Position numbers and translations under genes: made by a program
The notes under the pieces: generated by a model
The model's database searches: none
What the model saw: only the letters and a program-made list of their open reading frames with translations
What the model was told of the DNA's origin: nothing
DNA from: Antricoccus suffuscus
GTDB lineage: Bacteria; Actinomycetota; Actinomycetes; Mycobacteriales; Antricoccaceae
Reading direction: 5' to 3'
NCBI RefSeq assembly: GCF_003003235.1
Contig: NZ_PVUE01000002.1
Coordinates: forward strand, 1 to 64,000
Length of the DNA: 64,000 nucleotides
Part shown: piece after piece, positions 43,214 through 51,014 of the stretch
Position numbering within the stretch: position 1 is the first letter of the stretch
Layout: the number at the start of each line of letters is the position of its first letter

Positions 43214-44274
43214 CTGCGTGATCCTTTGTAGTGGTCGTTAGGGTCGGCGTCTGGAGGACCATGCCGCCCCGCGGTACCTAAGTCGTCCTCGTTCGCTTCG
43301 TCCTCGTCGTCCTCGTCGTCCTCGTCCTCGTCCTCGTCGTCCTCGTCGTCCTCGTCGTCCTCGTCATCGTCCTCGTCATCGTCGTCGATCGGGAGGAAGA
43401 CCGAGGGCAGCTTGTGGCGAGGAGGCGCGACGGAGTCCGGACCGAACAACCGGCGGCGAATCGGTCCGGTTAGCCATCCGAGTGGCGCTACGGCCACGTA
43501 TCCGTAGGCGACGAGGCAGCCGGTGATGGCCGGGATGAAAGTGAACCCGACCGCTAGTACGACGACCAGCGCTACCGACAACCAGATCCCGCGCTTAGAC
43601 GGCGAGATGAGGGCGCGGAAGGACTTGAACCGGTAAGACGTCACCATGAGGATGGCCGGGACCACGGCCGCGCAGATCGGTACGGCGTACTCGAATCCGT
43701 CGAACGGGCCGCGGAAGGCGAACACGGTGGCCAGTACGACGCCGGCCGCCCCAGGGCTAGGCAAGCCCGTGAAGTAGCGCTTGTCGGCAAGCGGGTCGAT
43801 CGTCACGTTGAAGCGCGCGAGGCGCACGGCCGCGCAGCCGAGCCAGAGCCCGGACAACACCCATCCCCACACGCCGAGCGGATGCAGTCCCCAGGTGAAC
43901 AGCAGGACCGCGGGGCCGAAACCGAATGAAATCAAGTCCGACAGCGAGTCGAACTGCAATCCGAAGGGCGTGATCGAGCCCACGGCGCGTGCGACGGCGC
44001 CGTCGGAGATGTCAAGTACGACGGCGACCCCGATGAGAACGGCCGCTAGGGAGTGTTTGCCCTCGAATGCGAGAAGTACGGACACGAAGCCACACATCAT
44101 GTTGAGCAGCGTCAGGAAGCTCGGCAGCATCGCCTTGGAGCGTGTTTTCGCGTCGAGCTTGTGAGGGCGTACTACCTGGGCTCCGGTGACCGAGACAAGT
44201 TGGAAGCCGCCGCCGCGGCGGCGTCTGCGTCGGCGCATCGCGCCGCGGATCCGCCCATGCGGTTCGGCGTGCAT
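43210..44274 (-). CDS. pssA: CDP-diacylglycerol-serine O-phosphatidyltransferase with an acidic tail
   Basis: A 354-residue membrane enzyme making phosphatidylserine from CDP-DAG and serine. The CDP-alcohol phosphotransferase motif is complete: Asp91, Gly92, Ala95, Arg96, Gly105, Asp109 and Asp113. About six to eight helices follow. The C-terminus (about 296-331) is almost only Asp and Glu, encoded by repeated GAC/GAG triplets, and is unusual for the family. The N-terminus has a basic stretch (residues 14-20). The ATG overlaps the psd stop (TGATG). With psd downstream in pathway order, it makes phosphatidylethanolamine. Confidence 0.92.
   Translation of the reverse strand: MHAEPHGRIRGAMRRRRRRRGGGFQLVSVTGAQVVRPHKLDAKTRSKAMLPSFLTLLNMMCGFVSVLLAFEGKHSLAAVLIGVAVVLDISDGAVARAVGSITPFGLQFDSLSDLISFGFGPAVLLFTWGLHPLGVWGWVLSGLWLGCAAVRLARFNVTIDPLADKRYFTGLPSPGAAGVVLATVFAFRGPFDGFEYAVPICAAVVPAILMVTSYRFKSFRALISPSKRGIWLSVALVVVLAVGFTFIPAITGCLVAYGYVAVAPLGWLTGPIRRRLFGPDSVAPPRHKLPSVFLPIDDDDEDDDEDDEDDEDDEDEDEDDEDDEDEANEDDLGTAGRHGPPDADPNDHYKGSRR
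43286..43390. repeat. Degenerate GAC/GAG triplet repeat in pssA
   Basis: On the plus strand this reads as repeated CTCGTC and TCGTCC units. On the coding strand it gives an Asp/Glu run of about 35 residues broken by a single Ala-Asn near its end. The repeat is imperfect, with mixed GAC and GAG, suggesting expansion by slippage followed by substitution. Confidence 0.8.
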
Positions 44275-44990
44275 CAGTGCGCGTCCTCGGCGAACCCGAG
44301 GGCTTGATCGGCGCTGTGCACCGGCCAGCGAGCCAGCGTGCTCTCGCCCGCGACAACCCGTTCACCCTTGGCGACCAGTAGCGGCACCTCCGGGGGGAGG
44401 AAAATATCCATGCGCGAACCGAACTTCATGAGACCAATCCGCTGGCCGGTCTTGATGTGGTCGCCGACGCTGATACGAGTGACGATCCTGCGTGCCAGTA
44501 GCCCGACGATCTGTCGGTAGATCACCGTCCGCGTCGCGTCACCATGGCGGCTCTCGACGGTGATGTCGGTGCGTTCGTTGGCGACGGCGCTCTCTTTCGT
44601 GAATGCGGCGAGGTACTTGCCAGGGTGGTACGTCACGTCGGTGACGGTGCCACCGTACGGCGTGCGATTGATGTGTACATCGGCGAGTGACAGGAAGATA
44701 CTCACCTGCTGCCAGTCCCCGGGAGGCGCTACGCCGGGCTCGGGCGGACCGGCGTGCATGACCTTGCCGTCGGCCGGGGCGACGACGATGTCCGAGTCGA
44801 TATCGACCGGCAGGTCGGGATAGCGTTCCGGGTCACGGAAAAACGCGGTTACACCGGCGCTCAGCGCGCCCAGTGCCAGCGCGGTGCGCTTCTTGCGGGC
44901 GACAAGCGCGAGCGTCGCCGGTAGTGCGGCCGCGGCGATGAACGGGATTCCGGCTCTATCGATCTTCACAGTGCTGTGGTCACTTCTCAC
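44274..44990 (-). CDS. psd: Phosphatidylserine decarboxylase proenzyme
   Basis: A 238-residue proenzyme that self-cleaves between Gly191 and Ser192 in LMKFGSRMDIF to give a pyruvoyl-carrying alpha chain and a membrane-associated beta chain. It converts phosphatidylserine to phosphatidylethanolamine. An N-terminal hydrophobic stretch (about 15-30), VVAPADGKVMHAG near 69 and FLSLADVHINRTP near 99 match the short (PsdA type) family. The GTG at 44990 is the start. It is coupled to pssA by a one-base overlap. Confidence 0.92.
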   Translation of the reverse strand: MRSDHSTVKIDRAGIPFIAAAALPATLALVARKKRTALALGALSAGVTAFFRDPERYPDLPVDIDSDIVVAPADGKVMHAGPPEPGVAPPGDWQQVSIFLSLADVHINRTPYGGTVTDVTYHPGKYLAAFTKESAVANERTDITVESRHGDATRTVIYRQIVGLLARRIVTRISVGDHIKTGQRIGLMKFGSRMDIFLPPEVPLLVAKGERVVAGESTLARWPVHSADQALGFAEDAH

Positions 44991-45198
44991 AATTCGGTAT
45001 CGAGCGCTTGCACGAAGTGCAGCGATGCTTGTTGTTCGGTTCTATTGTCGGCGGACTTTAGTGCGCCCAGCCGGCGGCGGACGCCCTTGAGCGGCCGGTC
45101 CACTGATGTTAGTGGGTGTGCGGCGTAATCCGCGCGACCTGCGGGGGTACGCGGCCCCGGAACACGTAATCGGCGGGCGTCAGGGCCGACGATGATGA

Positions 45199-45855
45199 TC
45201 AGTCGGTGGCGGCGCGGGCCTCTGCGGATGGGCTGTTCCAGCGGGCGACGACTCGATCGCCGCGATCCTCGGTGAGGATGCTCACGGTGGCTGGGTCGAG
45301 CAGAAGATGTACGCCGGCCGTGGTGGGTAGCGCCAGCCAGACGGTGGCGAGTACCCGGCTGAAGTGCCCATGCGTGAAGACGATGGCGTCCTTACCGGCG
45401 CGCAAGGTGGGCAATAGTCGCTCGATGACGCGGCGAGCGCGGGCCTCGACCTCCTCGGCGCTCTCGCCGCCGACGGGAGTGCCGGTCCAGATGGTCCAGT
45501 CGGGGCGGGCACGCCGGATCTCCTCGCGCGTCATGCCCTCGTAAGTGCCGTAGTCCCATTCGGCAAGATCGGGGTCGATCTGCGGATCGGCGATGCCGGC
45601 AAGATCGGCCGTGCGCCAGGCGCGCCGTCGCGGGCTTGCGCTGGTGTAGCCGAAGTCGAACTGAGTGAGCGCGCCACGGAGGGACGCGGCCTGACGTTCC
45701 CCCTCGGGCGTGAGCGGGATGTCGGTCACGCCGGTATGGCGGCCGGAGGCGGACCATTCAGTCTGACCGTGCCGCACGATGACAAAGGCGCCGACCTCGG
45801 TTGAGGTCGGCGCCTTGGCATCAATTGCGTCCGTGGACGCGACCGGCCGAGTCAC
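45199..45855 (-). CDS. Histidine phosphatase family protein
   Basis: A 218-residue phosphoglycerate-mutase-fold phosphatase. The catalytic RHG is at 28-30 (VIVRHGQTEWSASGRH), and LAEWDYGTYEGMTREEI and TPVGGESAEEVEARARR follow, with the second His in VFTHGHFSRVLA. It likely dephosphorylates a small substrate; the family is too diverse to be specific. The GTG start overlaps the sodN TGA (GTGA), so it is translated with the superoxide dismutase. Confidence 0.9.
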   Translation of the reverse strand: MTRPVASTDAIDAKAPTSTEVGAFVIVRHGQTEWSASGRHTGVTDIPLTPEGERQAASLRGALTQFDFGYTSASPRRRAWRTADLAGIADPQIDPDLAEWDYGTYEGMTREEIRRARPDWTIWTGTPVGGESAEEVEARARRVIERLLPTLRAGKDAIVFTHGHFSRVLATVWLALPTTAGVHLLLDPATVSILTEDRGDRVVARWNSPSAEARAATD

Positions 45856-46250
45856 GCCTTCTTGGTCTCCCAGAAGATTTCCGCGATCTGGTCGATCAGG
45901 TCGAGCAACTCCTGGCCCTTGGCCGGGTCCATCGATCCCTTGGCGCCACCGGCCCCGGCAGCCTTGGTGGCCTTCCAGAACAGGTCGTGGATCTGGGGGT
46001 GCTTCTCGAGGTGCTCGGGCTTAAAGTAGTCGGTCCACAGCACCCACAGGTGATGCTTGACGAGCTCGGAACGCTGTTCCTTGATCAGGATCGCGCGGGT
46101 GCGAAACTCGGGATCGTCGTTGTCCTGGTACTTCTGCTGGACCGCCTTGACGGACTCAGCTTCGATGCGTGCCTGGGCCGGATCGTAGACACCGCAAGGA
46201 AGATCGCAGTGGGCGTGGGCAATGACCTTGGGGCGTAACGAGAAGCGCAT
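45852..46250 (-). CDS. sodN: Nickel superoxide dismutase
   Basis: A 132-residue precursor. Removal of a 13-residue propeptide (MRFSLRPKVIAHA) exposes the nickel hook HCDLPCGVYDP, whose His1, Cys2 and Cys6 bind nickel. The rest, ARIEAESVKAVQQKYQDNDDPEFRTRAILIKEQRSELVKHHLWVLWTDYFKPEHL, forms the four-helix bundle of the hexameric enzyme. The ATG at 46250 has GGAGGT upstream. The maturation protease gene is divergent at 46445. Ni availability usually controls sodN through Nur; no clear Nur box was identified in the 194-base spacer. Confidence 0.95.
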   Translation of the reverse strand: MRFSLRPKVIAHAHCDLPCGVYDPAQARIEAESVKAVQQKYQDNDDPEFRTRAILIKEQRSELVKHHLWVLWTDYFKPEHLEKHPQIHDLFWKATKAAGAGGAKGSMDPAKGQELLDLIDQIAEIFWETKKA

Positions 46251-46444
46251 ATGGACCTCCGTAAGTATGTGATGGCAGTGGTTGTTGCCATTTTTGCGTA
46301 CGTCAATGACCTTACCCCCGATGCCCGGCGTCAAACAGTCCGGCGTACGGCGGCGGATGAATTCGCGATGTAGAAAAAGTCCATATAGAACGGCGATCGT
46401 GATGCCACAAGTTGGCAATAAGGCTAATGCGCGAAGATGGAACA

Positions 46445-46753
46445 ATGACGACCGGAAAGAGCCGCTGGTTTCGCGCCGCAGTAAGTGGGCAGTCCATGGC
46501 CCCGACGCTTAACCACGGCGACTACGTGATGGTCCGCCGAGGCGGCACGGTCCGACCCGGTCAGGTCGTGCTTGCCGAATTCGAGCTAAAGCCGGACTTC
46601 ATTGTGATCAAACGCGTGGTGTCGGTCGATGACAACGGGTTGTGGCTAGTCGGAGACAACTCCGCGCAGAGCGACGCGAGTGAGAAATACGGGTACGCCG
46701 CACCGCTCGGGGTCGTGTTCGCTCGCTACTGGCCCCATCCACGAAAGCTCTGA
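46445..46753 (+). CDS. sodX: Ni-SOD maturation protease SodX (S26 family)
   Basis: A 102-residue signal-peptidase-like serine protease. The nucleophile is Ser17 in VSGQSMAPTL and the general base Lys56 in VIKRVVS; GDNSAQSDAS near 74 is the S26 signature box. It lacks a clear membrane helix. It cleaves the SodN propeptide so nickel can bind. Starts at 46427 or 46412 would add residues; I use the ATG at 46445. It is divergent from sodN. Confidence 0.9.
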   Translation: MTTGKSRWFRAAVSGQSMAPTLNHGDYVMVRRGGTVRPGQVVLAEFELKPDFIVIKRVVSVDDNGLWLVGDNSAQSDASEKYGYAAPLGVVFARYWPHPRKL

Positions 46754-46801
46754 TCGATCCGTGCCGCTGACCGCAGAAGATGATCGCTTAAAGGGATCCC
46801 G

Positions 46802-47767
46802 TTACGCCAGACAGGTCAACGGCTGGCCGCCGTTGTAGGTCATCATGTCCTGCAGGACGCGGACCCCGTCGATCTCGGCGCCCCGCTCGGCGCCGTCGAG
46901 CTCGAAATATGCGCGGTGCAAGTTGCCCACGATGCGTTCGGAGTCCGAAAGCTCGGCGAATTTTCCGAGGTCGGTGCCGCGTGCCAGCTCGAGCGGATGC
47001 ACGCCGTCGGCATGCCCCTTCTTGGCTAGCTCCATCACAAATGTCAGGTAGTCCAGTACGTCATCGATGAGACCGGGGCCGGCGACCGGGCCGTGCCCCG
47101 GCACAATCGTCTCGGCACCGAATCTCTTCAGGCTTGCCACCGCTTCAAGTGCGCCAGCCACCGAGCCCATCAGCAGGAACGGTGTGCCCCCGTTGAAGAC
47201 GAGGTCGCCCGCGAAAAGCAGCTTGCGCTCGGGAAGCCAGATCACGGAGTCGTTGGTCGTGTGCGCCGGCGTGCCGGCATAGCTGACCTCGCAGCGAAGA
47301 TCGTCCACGAAGACGTTGACGCCTTCTGTGTAGGTCAAGAACGGCGGGGCAGGCTCGATGTCGCCCCAGTCCGGTCCACCATCGGGGTTGACGAAGATCC
47401 CGGCGGACTGGAGGCGCTTGATGCCTTCCTTGCCGTCCGCGAGGATCGCGTCACGGCACCGCTCATGCGCGACGATGGTGGCAGTGTCGAACAGAAAGTT
47501 GCCATTGGTGTGGTCGCCGTGGTGGTGGGTGTTGATCAGAGTGTGGACCGGGTTGCCAGTCAGGCCGGCGATCGCGTCCTTGAACGCTCGAGTGCGCGCT
47601 ACGGTCGATGTGGAGTCGACAGCCACGGTGTGCTTCTTACCGACGAGGACGCCCATGTTGTTGATCCACCACGTGCCATCGGGCTGGATGTAGGCGAAGA
47701 CGCCGTCACTGACCTCGTGCAGTTCCGGCGGTCCGAGCGGTGCGTGACTTTGGGGTGACGAGCTCAT
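46802..47767 (-). CDS. Metallo-beta-lactamase-fold hydrolase
   Basis: A 321-residue MBL-fold protein with the metal motif THHHGDHTNGN (His81, His83, Asp85, His86), a later AHTTNDSVIWLPERKLLFAGD and VPGHGPVAGP. It is probably a di-zinc or iron hydrolase; the substrate is unknown, and glyoxalase-II-like or quorum-quenching-type folds are alternatives. It follows the FAH-family gene (38-base gap), suggesting a shared catabolic operon with it. Confidence 0.87.
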   Translation of the reverse strand: MSSSPQSHAPLGPPELHEVSDGVFAYIQPDGTWWINNMGVLVGKKHTVAVDSTSTVARTRAFKDAIAGLTGNPVHTLINTHHHGDHTNGNFLFDTATIVAHERCRDAILADGKEGIKRLQSAGIFVNPDGGPDWGDIEPAPPFLTYTEGVNVFVDDLRCEVSYAGTPAHTTNDSVIWLPERKLLFAGDLVFNGGTPFLLMGSVAGALEAVASLKRFGAETIVPGHGPVAGPGLIDDVLDYLTFVMELAKKGHADGVHPLELARGTDLGKFAELSDSERIVGNLHRAYFELDGAERGAEIDGVRVLQDMMTYNGGQPLTCLA

Positions 47768-47805
47768 TGCTTCTCTTCTCCGATGATGTGATGGACGGTG
47801 CTCGT

Positions 47806-48732
47806 TCAGTGGCCCGAGCTGAGCGGGTGACGTTCGGGCGCAGCGACGACCTTCTGTCGCAGCTGGCCGATCCGCTCAACCTCGAGGACGACCTCGTCGC
47901 CCGGAGCGAGCCAGCCGCGGAAGCCATCGGGATCCATCCGGAAGTGCTCGAGCAGGCAGCCGCGACCGACGGTGCCCGACCCGAGTACGTCACCGGGGAC
48001 CAGATGAGTGCCCCGCGAGGTGTACGCAACGACGTCGTCGAACGACCAGTCGATCGTCGACCAGTTGCCGGCGCTGAACGGCTGCCCGTTGATCGCCACC
48101 GTCATCGCGAGGTCGAAGCCTTTGTTTTTGCGGAAGGGCTCCAGCTCGTCAGCGGTCACCAGCACCGGGCCGAGGGTTGTCGCGCCGTCCTTACCCTTAG
48201 CAGGCCCGAGCCCGACCACCATCTCATCCATCTGGATGTCCCGGGCGCTCCAATCGCAATAGATCGTGTAGCCCGCGATGTGAGCGGCGGCGTCTTGCGG
48301 GCGGATGTTGCTGCCGGCAGTGCCGATGACGGCCGCGATCTCGAGTTCGTAGTCGAACTGTTCGCAGCCAGGAGAAATCGCGACCTCGTCGTATGGCCCG
48401 ATGACACCCGCCGGATTCGAGAAGTAGAACGCCGGGTAGCGGCTGTGACGCTCGTCGATATCTGAGCCGCGCGCATTGCGAATGTGCTCGTGAAAGCACA
48501 TGGAGTCACGCATGGACGGCGGCCGCAGGAGTCCTTTGATGCGAGCGGACTCCCACGCGATCGTCTCGTGCGGCGGGTTGAGTGCATCCGTGCCGGCCGC
48601 AATAAGCGCGTCGTCACCGGCGGTGAGCAGGTCGACGAGAGACTTCTCGGTGTCGAGTCCGTGCAGCGTGTTGTCGCTGAGCACGCCGACACGATCGCGC
48701 CCGTCCGCGGACTCGTATGTCGCAAACCTCAT
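47806..48732 (-). CDS. Fumarylacetoacetate hydrolase family protein
   Basis: A 308-residue FAH-fold enzyme that hydrolyses or decarboxylates 3-oxo acids. The metal site is seen in FDYELEIAAVIGTAGSNI (near 126-143), with the DWSARDIQMDEM segment and GSGTVGRGCLLE near the end. The N-terminal SMRDSMCFHEHIRNAR is typical of the group that includes fumarylpyruvate and acylpyruvate hydrolases. With the MBL hydrolase and the RmlC-like gene it may belong to a ring-cleavage or sugar-acid pathway. Confidence 0.89.
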   Translation of the reverse strand: MRFATYESADGRDRVGVLSDNTLHGLDTEKSLVDLLTAGDDALIAAGTDALNPPHETIAWESARIKGLLRPPSMRDSMCFHEHIRNARGSDIDERHSRYPAFYFSNPAGVIGPYDEVAISPGCEQFDYELEIAAVIGTAGSNIRPQDAAAHIAGYTIYCDWSARDIQMDEMVVGLGPAKGKDGATTLGPVLVTADELEPFRKNKGFDLAMTVAINGQPFSAGNWSTIDWSFDDVVAYTSRGTHLVPGDVLGSGTVGRGCLLEHFRMDPDGFRGWLAPGDEVVLEVERIGQLRQKVVAAPERHPLSSGH

Positions 48733-48747
48733 CGTCAGCTCCTGGAT

Positions 48748-49347
48748 TTAGCCGCGCAGTTGCGCGTACCACTTTTGGCACTCATCGTACGACGGCAGCA
48801 GTCCCTGATCCTTCGCCTCGCTGAGGGTCGGCGCGGCCTGGTCCTTAGGCGAGAGCAGAAGCTCCAAATCGGCCGGAATCGGGAGGTCTAATGCGGAATC
48901 GAGAGGATTAAGGCCCTTTTCACGCTCGGGGTTGTAGCCGGCCGAACAAAGGTAGATAAGGGATGAGTCGTCCTCGAGCGCCACGACCATGTGTCCGACT
49001 CCCTCCGAGACGTATACCGAACGTCGCGTATCCCCGTTGAGCTCGACGTAGTCGACCTGACCGAAGGTGGGAGAGCCGTCTCTGATGTCGACGAGGATGT
49101 CGAGGAACGAGCCCTGTGGGCAGTAGACGTACTTCGCCTGGCCGGGCGGCACCAGCGCATAGTGGATTCCTCGGACCGTGCCCTTCTTCGAGACCGAGTG
49201 ATTGGCTTGTACCAGGTCCAACCGGTGTCCGAGCGCTTCTTCTAACGGTTCGGCGCGGAAGCATTCAAGAAAGACGCCCCGCTCGTCAGGGAAGACTTTG
49301 GGGGTGAACTCGAGTACTCCTGGGATTTTCAGCTCGCGTACGTCCAT
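48748..49347 (-). CDS. dTDP-4-dehydrorhamnose 3,5-epimerase family protein
   Basis: A 199-residue cupin of the RmlC family, which epimerises dTDP-4-keto-6-deoxyglucose in rhamnose synthesis. Typical signatures are FPDERGVFLECFRAE, QANHSVSKKGTVRGIHYALVPPGQAKYVYC (including the catalytic His) and VYVSEGVGHMVVALEDDSSLIYLCS. The ATG at 49347 is preferred to the longer frame to 49446, which overlaps the promoter region of malic enzyme. No rmlA, B or D is adjacent, so the sugar substrate is uncertain. Confidence 0.9.
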   Translation of the reverse strand: MDVRELKIPGVLEFTPKVFPDERGVFLECFRAEPLEEALGHRLDLVQANHSVSKKGTVRGIHYALVPPGQAKYVYCPQGSFLDILVDIRDGSPTFGQVDYVELNGDTRRSVYVSEGVGHMVVALEDDSSLIYLCSAGYNPEREKGLNPLDSALDLPIPADLELLLSPKDQAAPTLSEAKDQGLLPSYDECQKWYAQLRG

Positions 49348-49510
49348 GGAAATCAAAATACCGTCTCGGAGTGTGGGAGTACTCACCGCATACGTGGTGC
49401 GGTCGACGTCGTCAGCTGTGGGAATATGGACGGGAGCGCGGGCCACCCCCGTACGTCAACTTTGCCGGGCCACCCCCGTAGCCATCTTCTTTTCGTTGTC
49501 GAGGAGACAC

Positions 49511-50698
49511 GTGAAAAATCCCGAGCCACCACCAATTGACGCTGCCCTGCAACCCATCTACGACGCGCACGACCACGGCAAGATCGAGGTCAATCTCAAG
49601 GCGCCGATTAAAGACGCGGACGACCTCTCGAAGGTCTACACGCCGGGTGTTGCCGAGGTATGCATGCGCATCGCCGATTATCCCACTGAGAAGGCCAAGT
49701 ACACCGCCGCCCCGGGCATTGTTGCCGTGGTCAGTGACGGCACCGCCGTACTCGGTCTAGGCGACATCGGGCCGGACGCCGCACTGCCGGTCATGGAAGG
49801 CAAAGCCTGCCTGTTCAAGCAGTTCGGCGGGCTCGACTCGTTCCCGATCGTGCTCAACACCACGGACGTGGACGAGATCATCCACATCGTCAAGGCGATG
49901 GCGCCATCGTTCGGCGCGATCAACCTCGAGGACATTTCCGCGCCGCGCTGCTTCGAGATCGAGGATCGGCTCAAGGAAGACCTCAAAATTCCGATCATGC
50001 ACGACGATCAGCATGGCACCGCGATCGTTGTCACCGCCGCCCTGCGAAATGCGCGGATTCTCAGTGGCCGGAGTGACGGCGACCTGCGGATCGTGATCGC
50101 CGGCGCGGGCGCCGCGGGCATCGCCTGCGCAAAGATGCTTTACAGCACCGGCGTCACCGATATCGTGCTAACCGACTCCAAGGGCGCGATCCATAAGGGT
50201 CGCCCGGACTTGACCCCGGTGAAGCAGGGACTGCTTTCGTGGACCAACAAGGACGACCTCACAGGCAGCACCGAAGAAATCCTTGACGGAATGGATTGCT
50301 TCATCGGACTGTCCGGTGGAACGATTCACGAGAGTGCGATCGCGACCATGTCGAAGGACCCGATCATTTTCTCGTTGTCCAACCCGACGCCCGAAGTACA
50401 CCCAGAGTTGGCGAAGAAGTACGCGACGGTGATTGCTACCGGTCGCAGCGACTTCCCCAACCAGATCAACAATGTGCTCGCGTTCCCGGGCGTGTTCAAG
50501 GGTGCCTTCCAGGCTGGGGCAACCGCGATCACCGAAGACATGAAGATCGCCGCTGCTGTGGCGATCGCGGACGTCGTGCTTGACGAGCTCACGCCGGAAA
50601 GAATCATTCCGGACCCGTTCGACCCGCGGGTCGTACCGGCGGTTACGGCGGCCGTGGCCAAGGCGTGGACCGACGGCGCGGACTGGATTATTCGCTAG
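49511..50698 (+). CDS. NAD(P)-dependent malic enzyme
   Basis: A 395-residue malic enzyme (bacterial short form) decarboxylating malate to pyruvate. Evident are YTPGVAEVC near 43, LGLGDIGPDAALPVMEGKA near 78, EDISAPRCFEIE near 138, HDDQHGTAIV near 160 and the NAD site IVIAGAGAAGIACAKML near 195. There is no C-terminal phosphotransacetylase domain. The GTG at 49511 has GAGGAG upstream. The gene ends in an 18-base unit that is tandemly repeated after the stop. Confidence 0.93.
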   Translation: MKNPEPPPIDAALQPIYDAHDHGKIEVNLKAPIKDADDLSKVYTPGVAEVCMRIADYPTEKAKYTAAPGIVAVVSDGTAVLGLGDIGPDAALPVMEGKACLFKQFGGLDSFPIVLNTTDVDEIIHIVKAMAPSFGAINLEDISAPRCFEIEDRLKEDLKIPIMHDDQHGTAIVVTAALRNARILSGRSDGDLRIVIAGAGAAGIACAKMLYSTGVTDIVLTDSKGAIHKGRPDLTPVKQGLLSWTNKDDLTGSTEEILDGMDCFIGLSGGTIHESAIATMSKDPIIFSLSNPTPEVHPELAKKYATVIATGRSDFPNQINNVLAFPGVFKGAFQAGATAITEDMKIAAAVAIADVVLDELTPERIIPDPFDPRVVPAVTAAVAKAWTDGADWIIR

Positions 50699-50736
50699 CA
50701 CTGGATTATTCGCTAGCACTGGGCCATTTGCTAGTG
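50683..50736 (+). repeat. Three 18-bp tandem units across the malic enzyme stop codon
   Basis: Units at 50683-50700 and 50701-50718 are identical (CTGGATTATTCGCTAGCA); a third at 50719-50736 is degenerate but keeps CTAG. Each contains an in-phase TAG, so the first ends the gene at 50698 and the others are back-up stops. It is a local slippage product with no obvious function. Confidence 0.85.
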
Positions 50737-50762
50737 CTGGTCTAACCAACAACAGCTACACA

Positions 50763-50808
50763 CAAAAGAGGCACCAACAACGCGATCGCGTCGTAGGTGC
50801 CTCTTTTG
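50763..50808. terminator. Bidirectional terminator between malic enzyme and the DUF6104 gene
   Basis: A 13-bp perfect stem (CAAAAGAGGCACC at 50763-50775 with 50796-50808) holds a 20-base loop containing the palindrome CGCGATCGCG. A/T-rich stem ends provide a U-run in either direction. It lies between convergent genes. Confidence 0.85.
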
Positions 50809-50819
50809 GTATGTGCTAG

Positions 50820-51005
50820 CTAGTCGTCCAGATCGTCGAGCTCATCGTCGCGTGCCAGGAATGTTGCGATCCGGTCGGTGGCGTTCTCGAACTCGGGATT
50901 AAGGTCGACGAAAACGCGTAGCCGGTCACATAGCCACTCGATGCTGACGTCTTCGTCCTCGCGTCGCGCCGCGAGCTCCTCAATGCCCCGATCCGTAAAG
51001 TACAC
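50820..51005 (-). CDS. DUF6104 family protein
   Basis: A 61-residue acidic protein (MYFTDRGIEELAARREDED...) matching the small actinobacterial DUF6104 family, usually found beside the 2-oxoglutarate decarboxylase gene. It has no cysteine pairs or membrane segment. The C-terminus ends DDELDDLDD. The ATG at 51005 is nine bases after the kgd stop, so it is probably co-transcribed. Its function is unknown; proximity suggests a role around Kgd. Confidence 0.85.
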   Translation of the reverse strand: MYFTDRGIEELAARREDEDVSIEWLCDRLRVFVDLNPEFENATDRIATFLARDDELDDLDD

Positions 51006-51014
51006 CGCGCGCGC

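Noticed and set aside
43286-43390. Repeat array suggestive of CRISPR
   Set aside because: The repeats are three-base coding units inside pssA with no spacers; no cas gene is in the window.
46251-46444. A Nur box in the sodN/sodX divergent spacer
   Set aside because: TTGCCA and TGGCAA occur in the spacer, but spacing and context do not match a Nur box well enough to call one.
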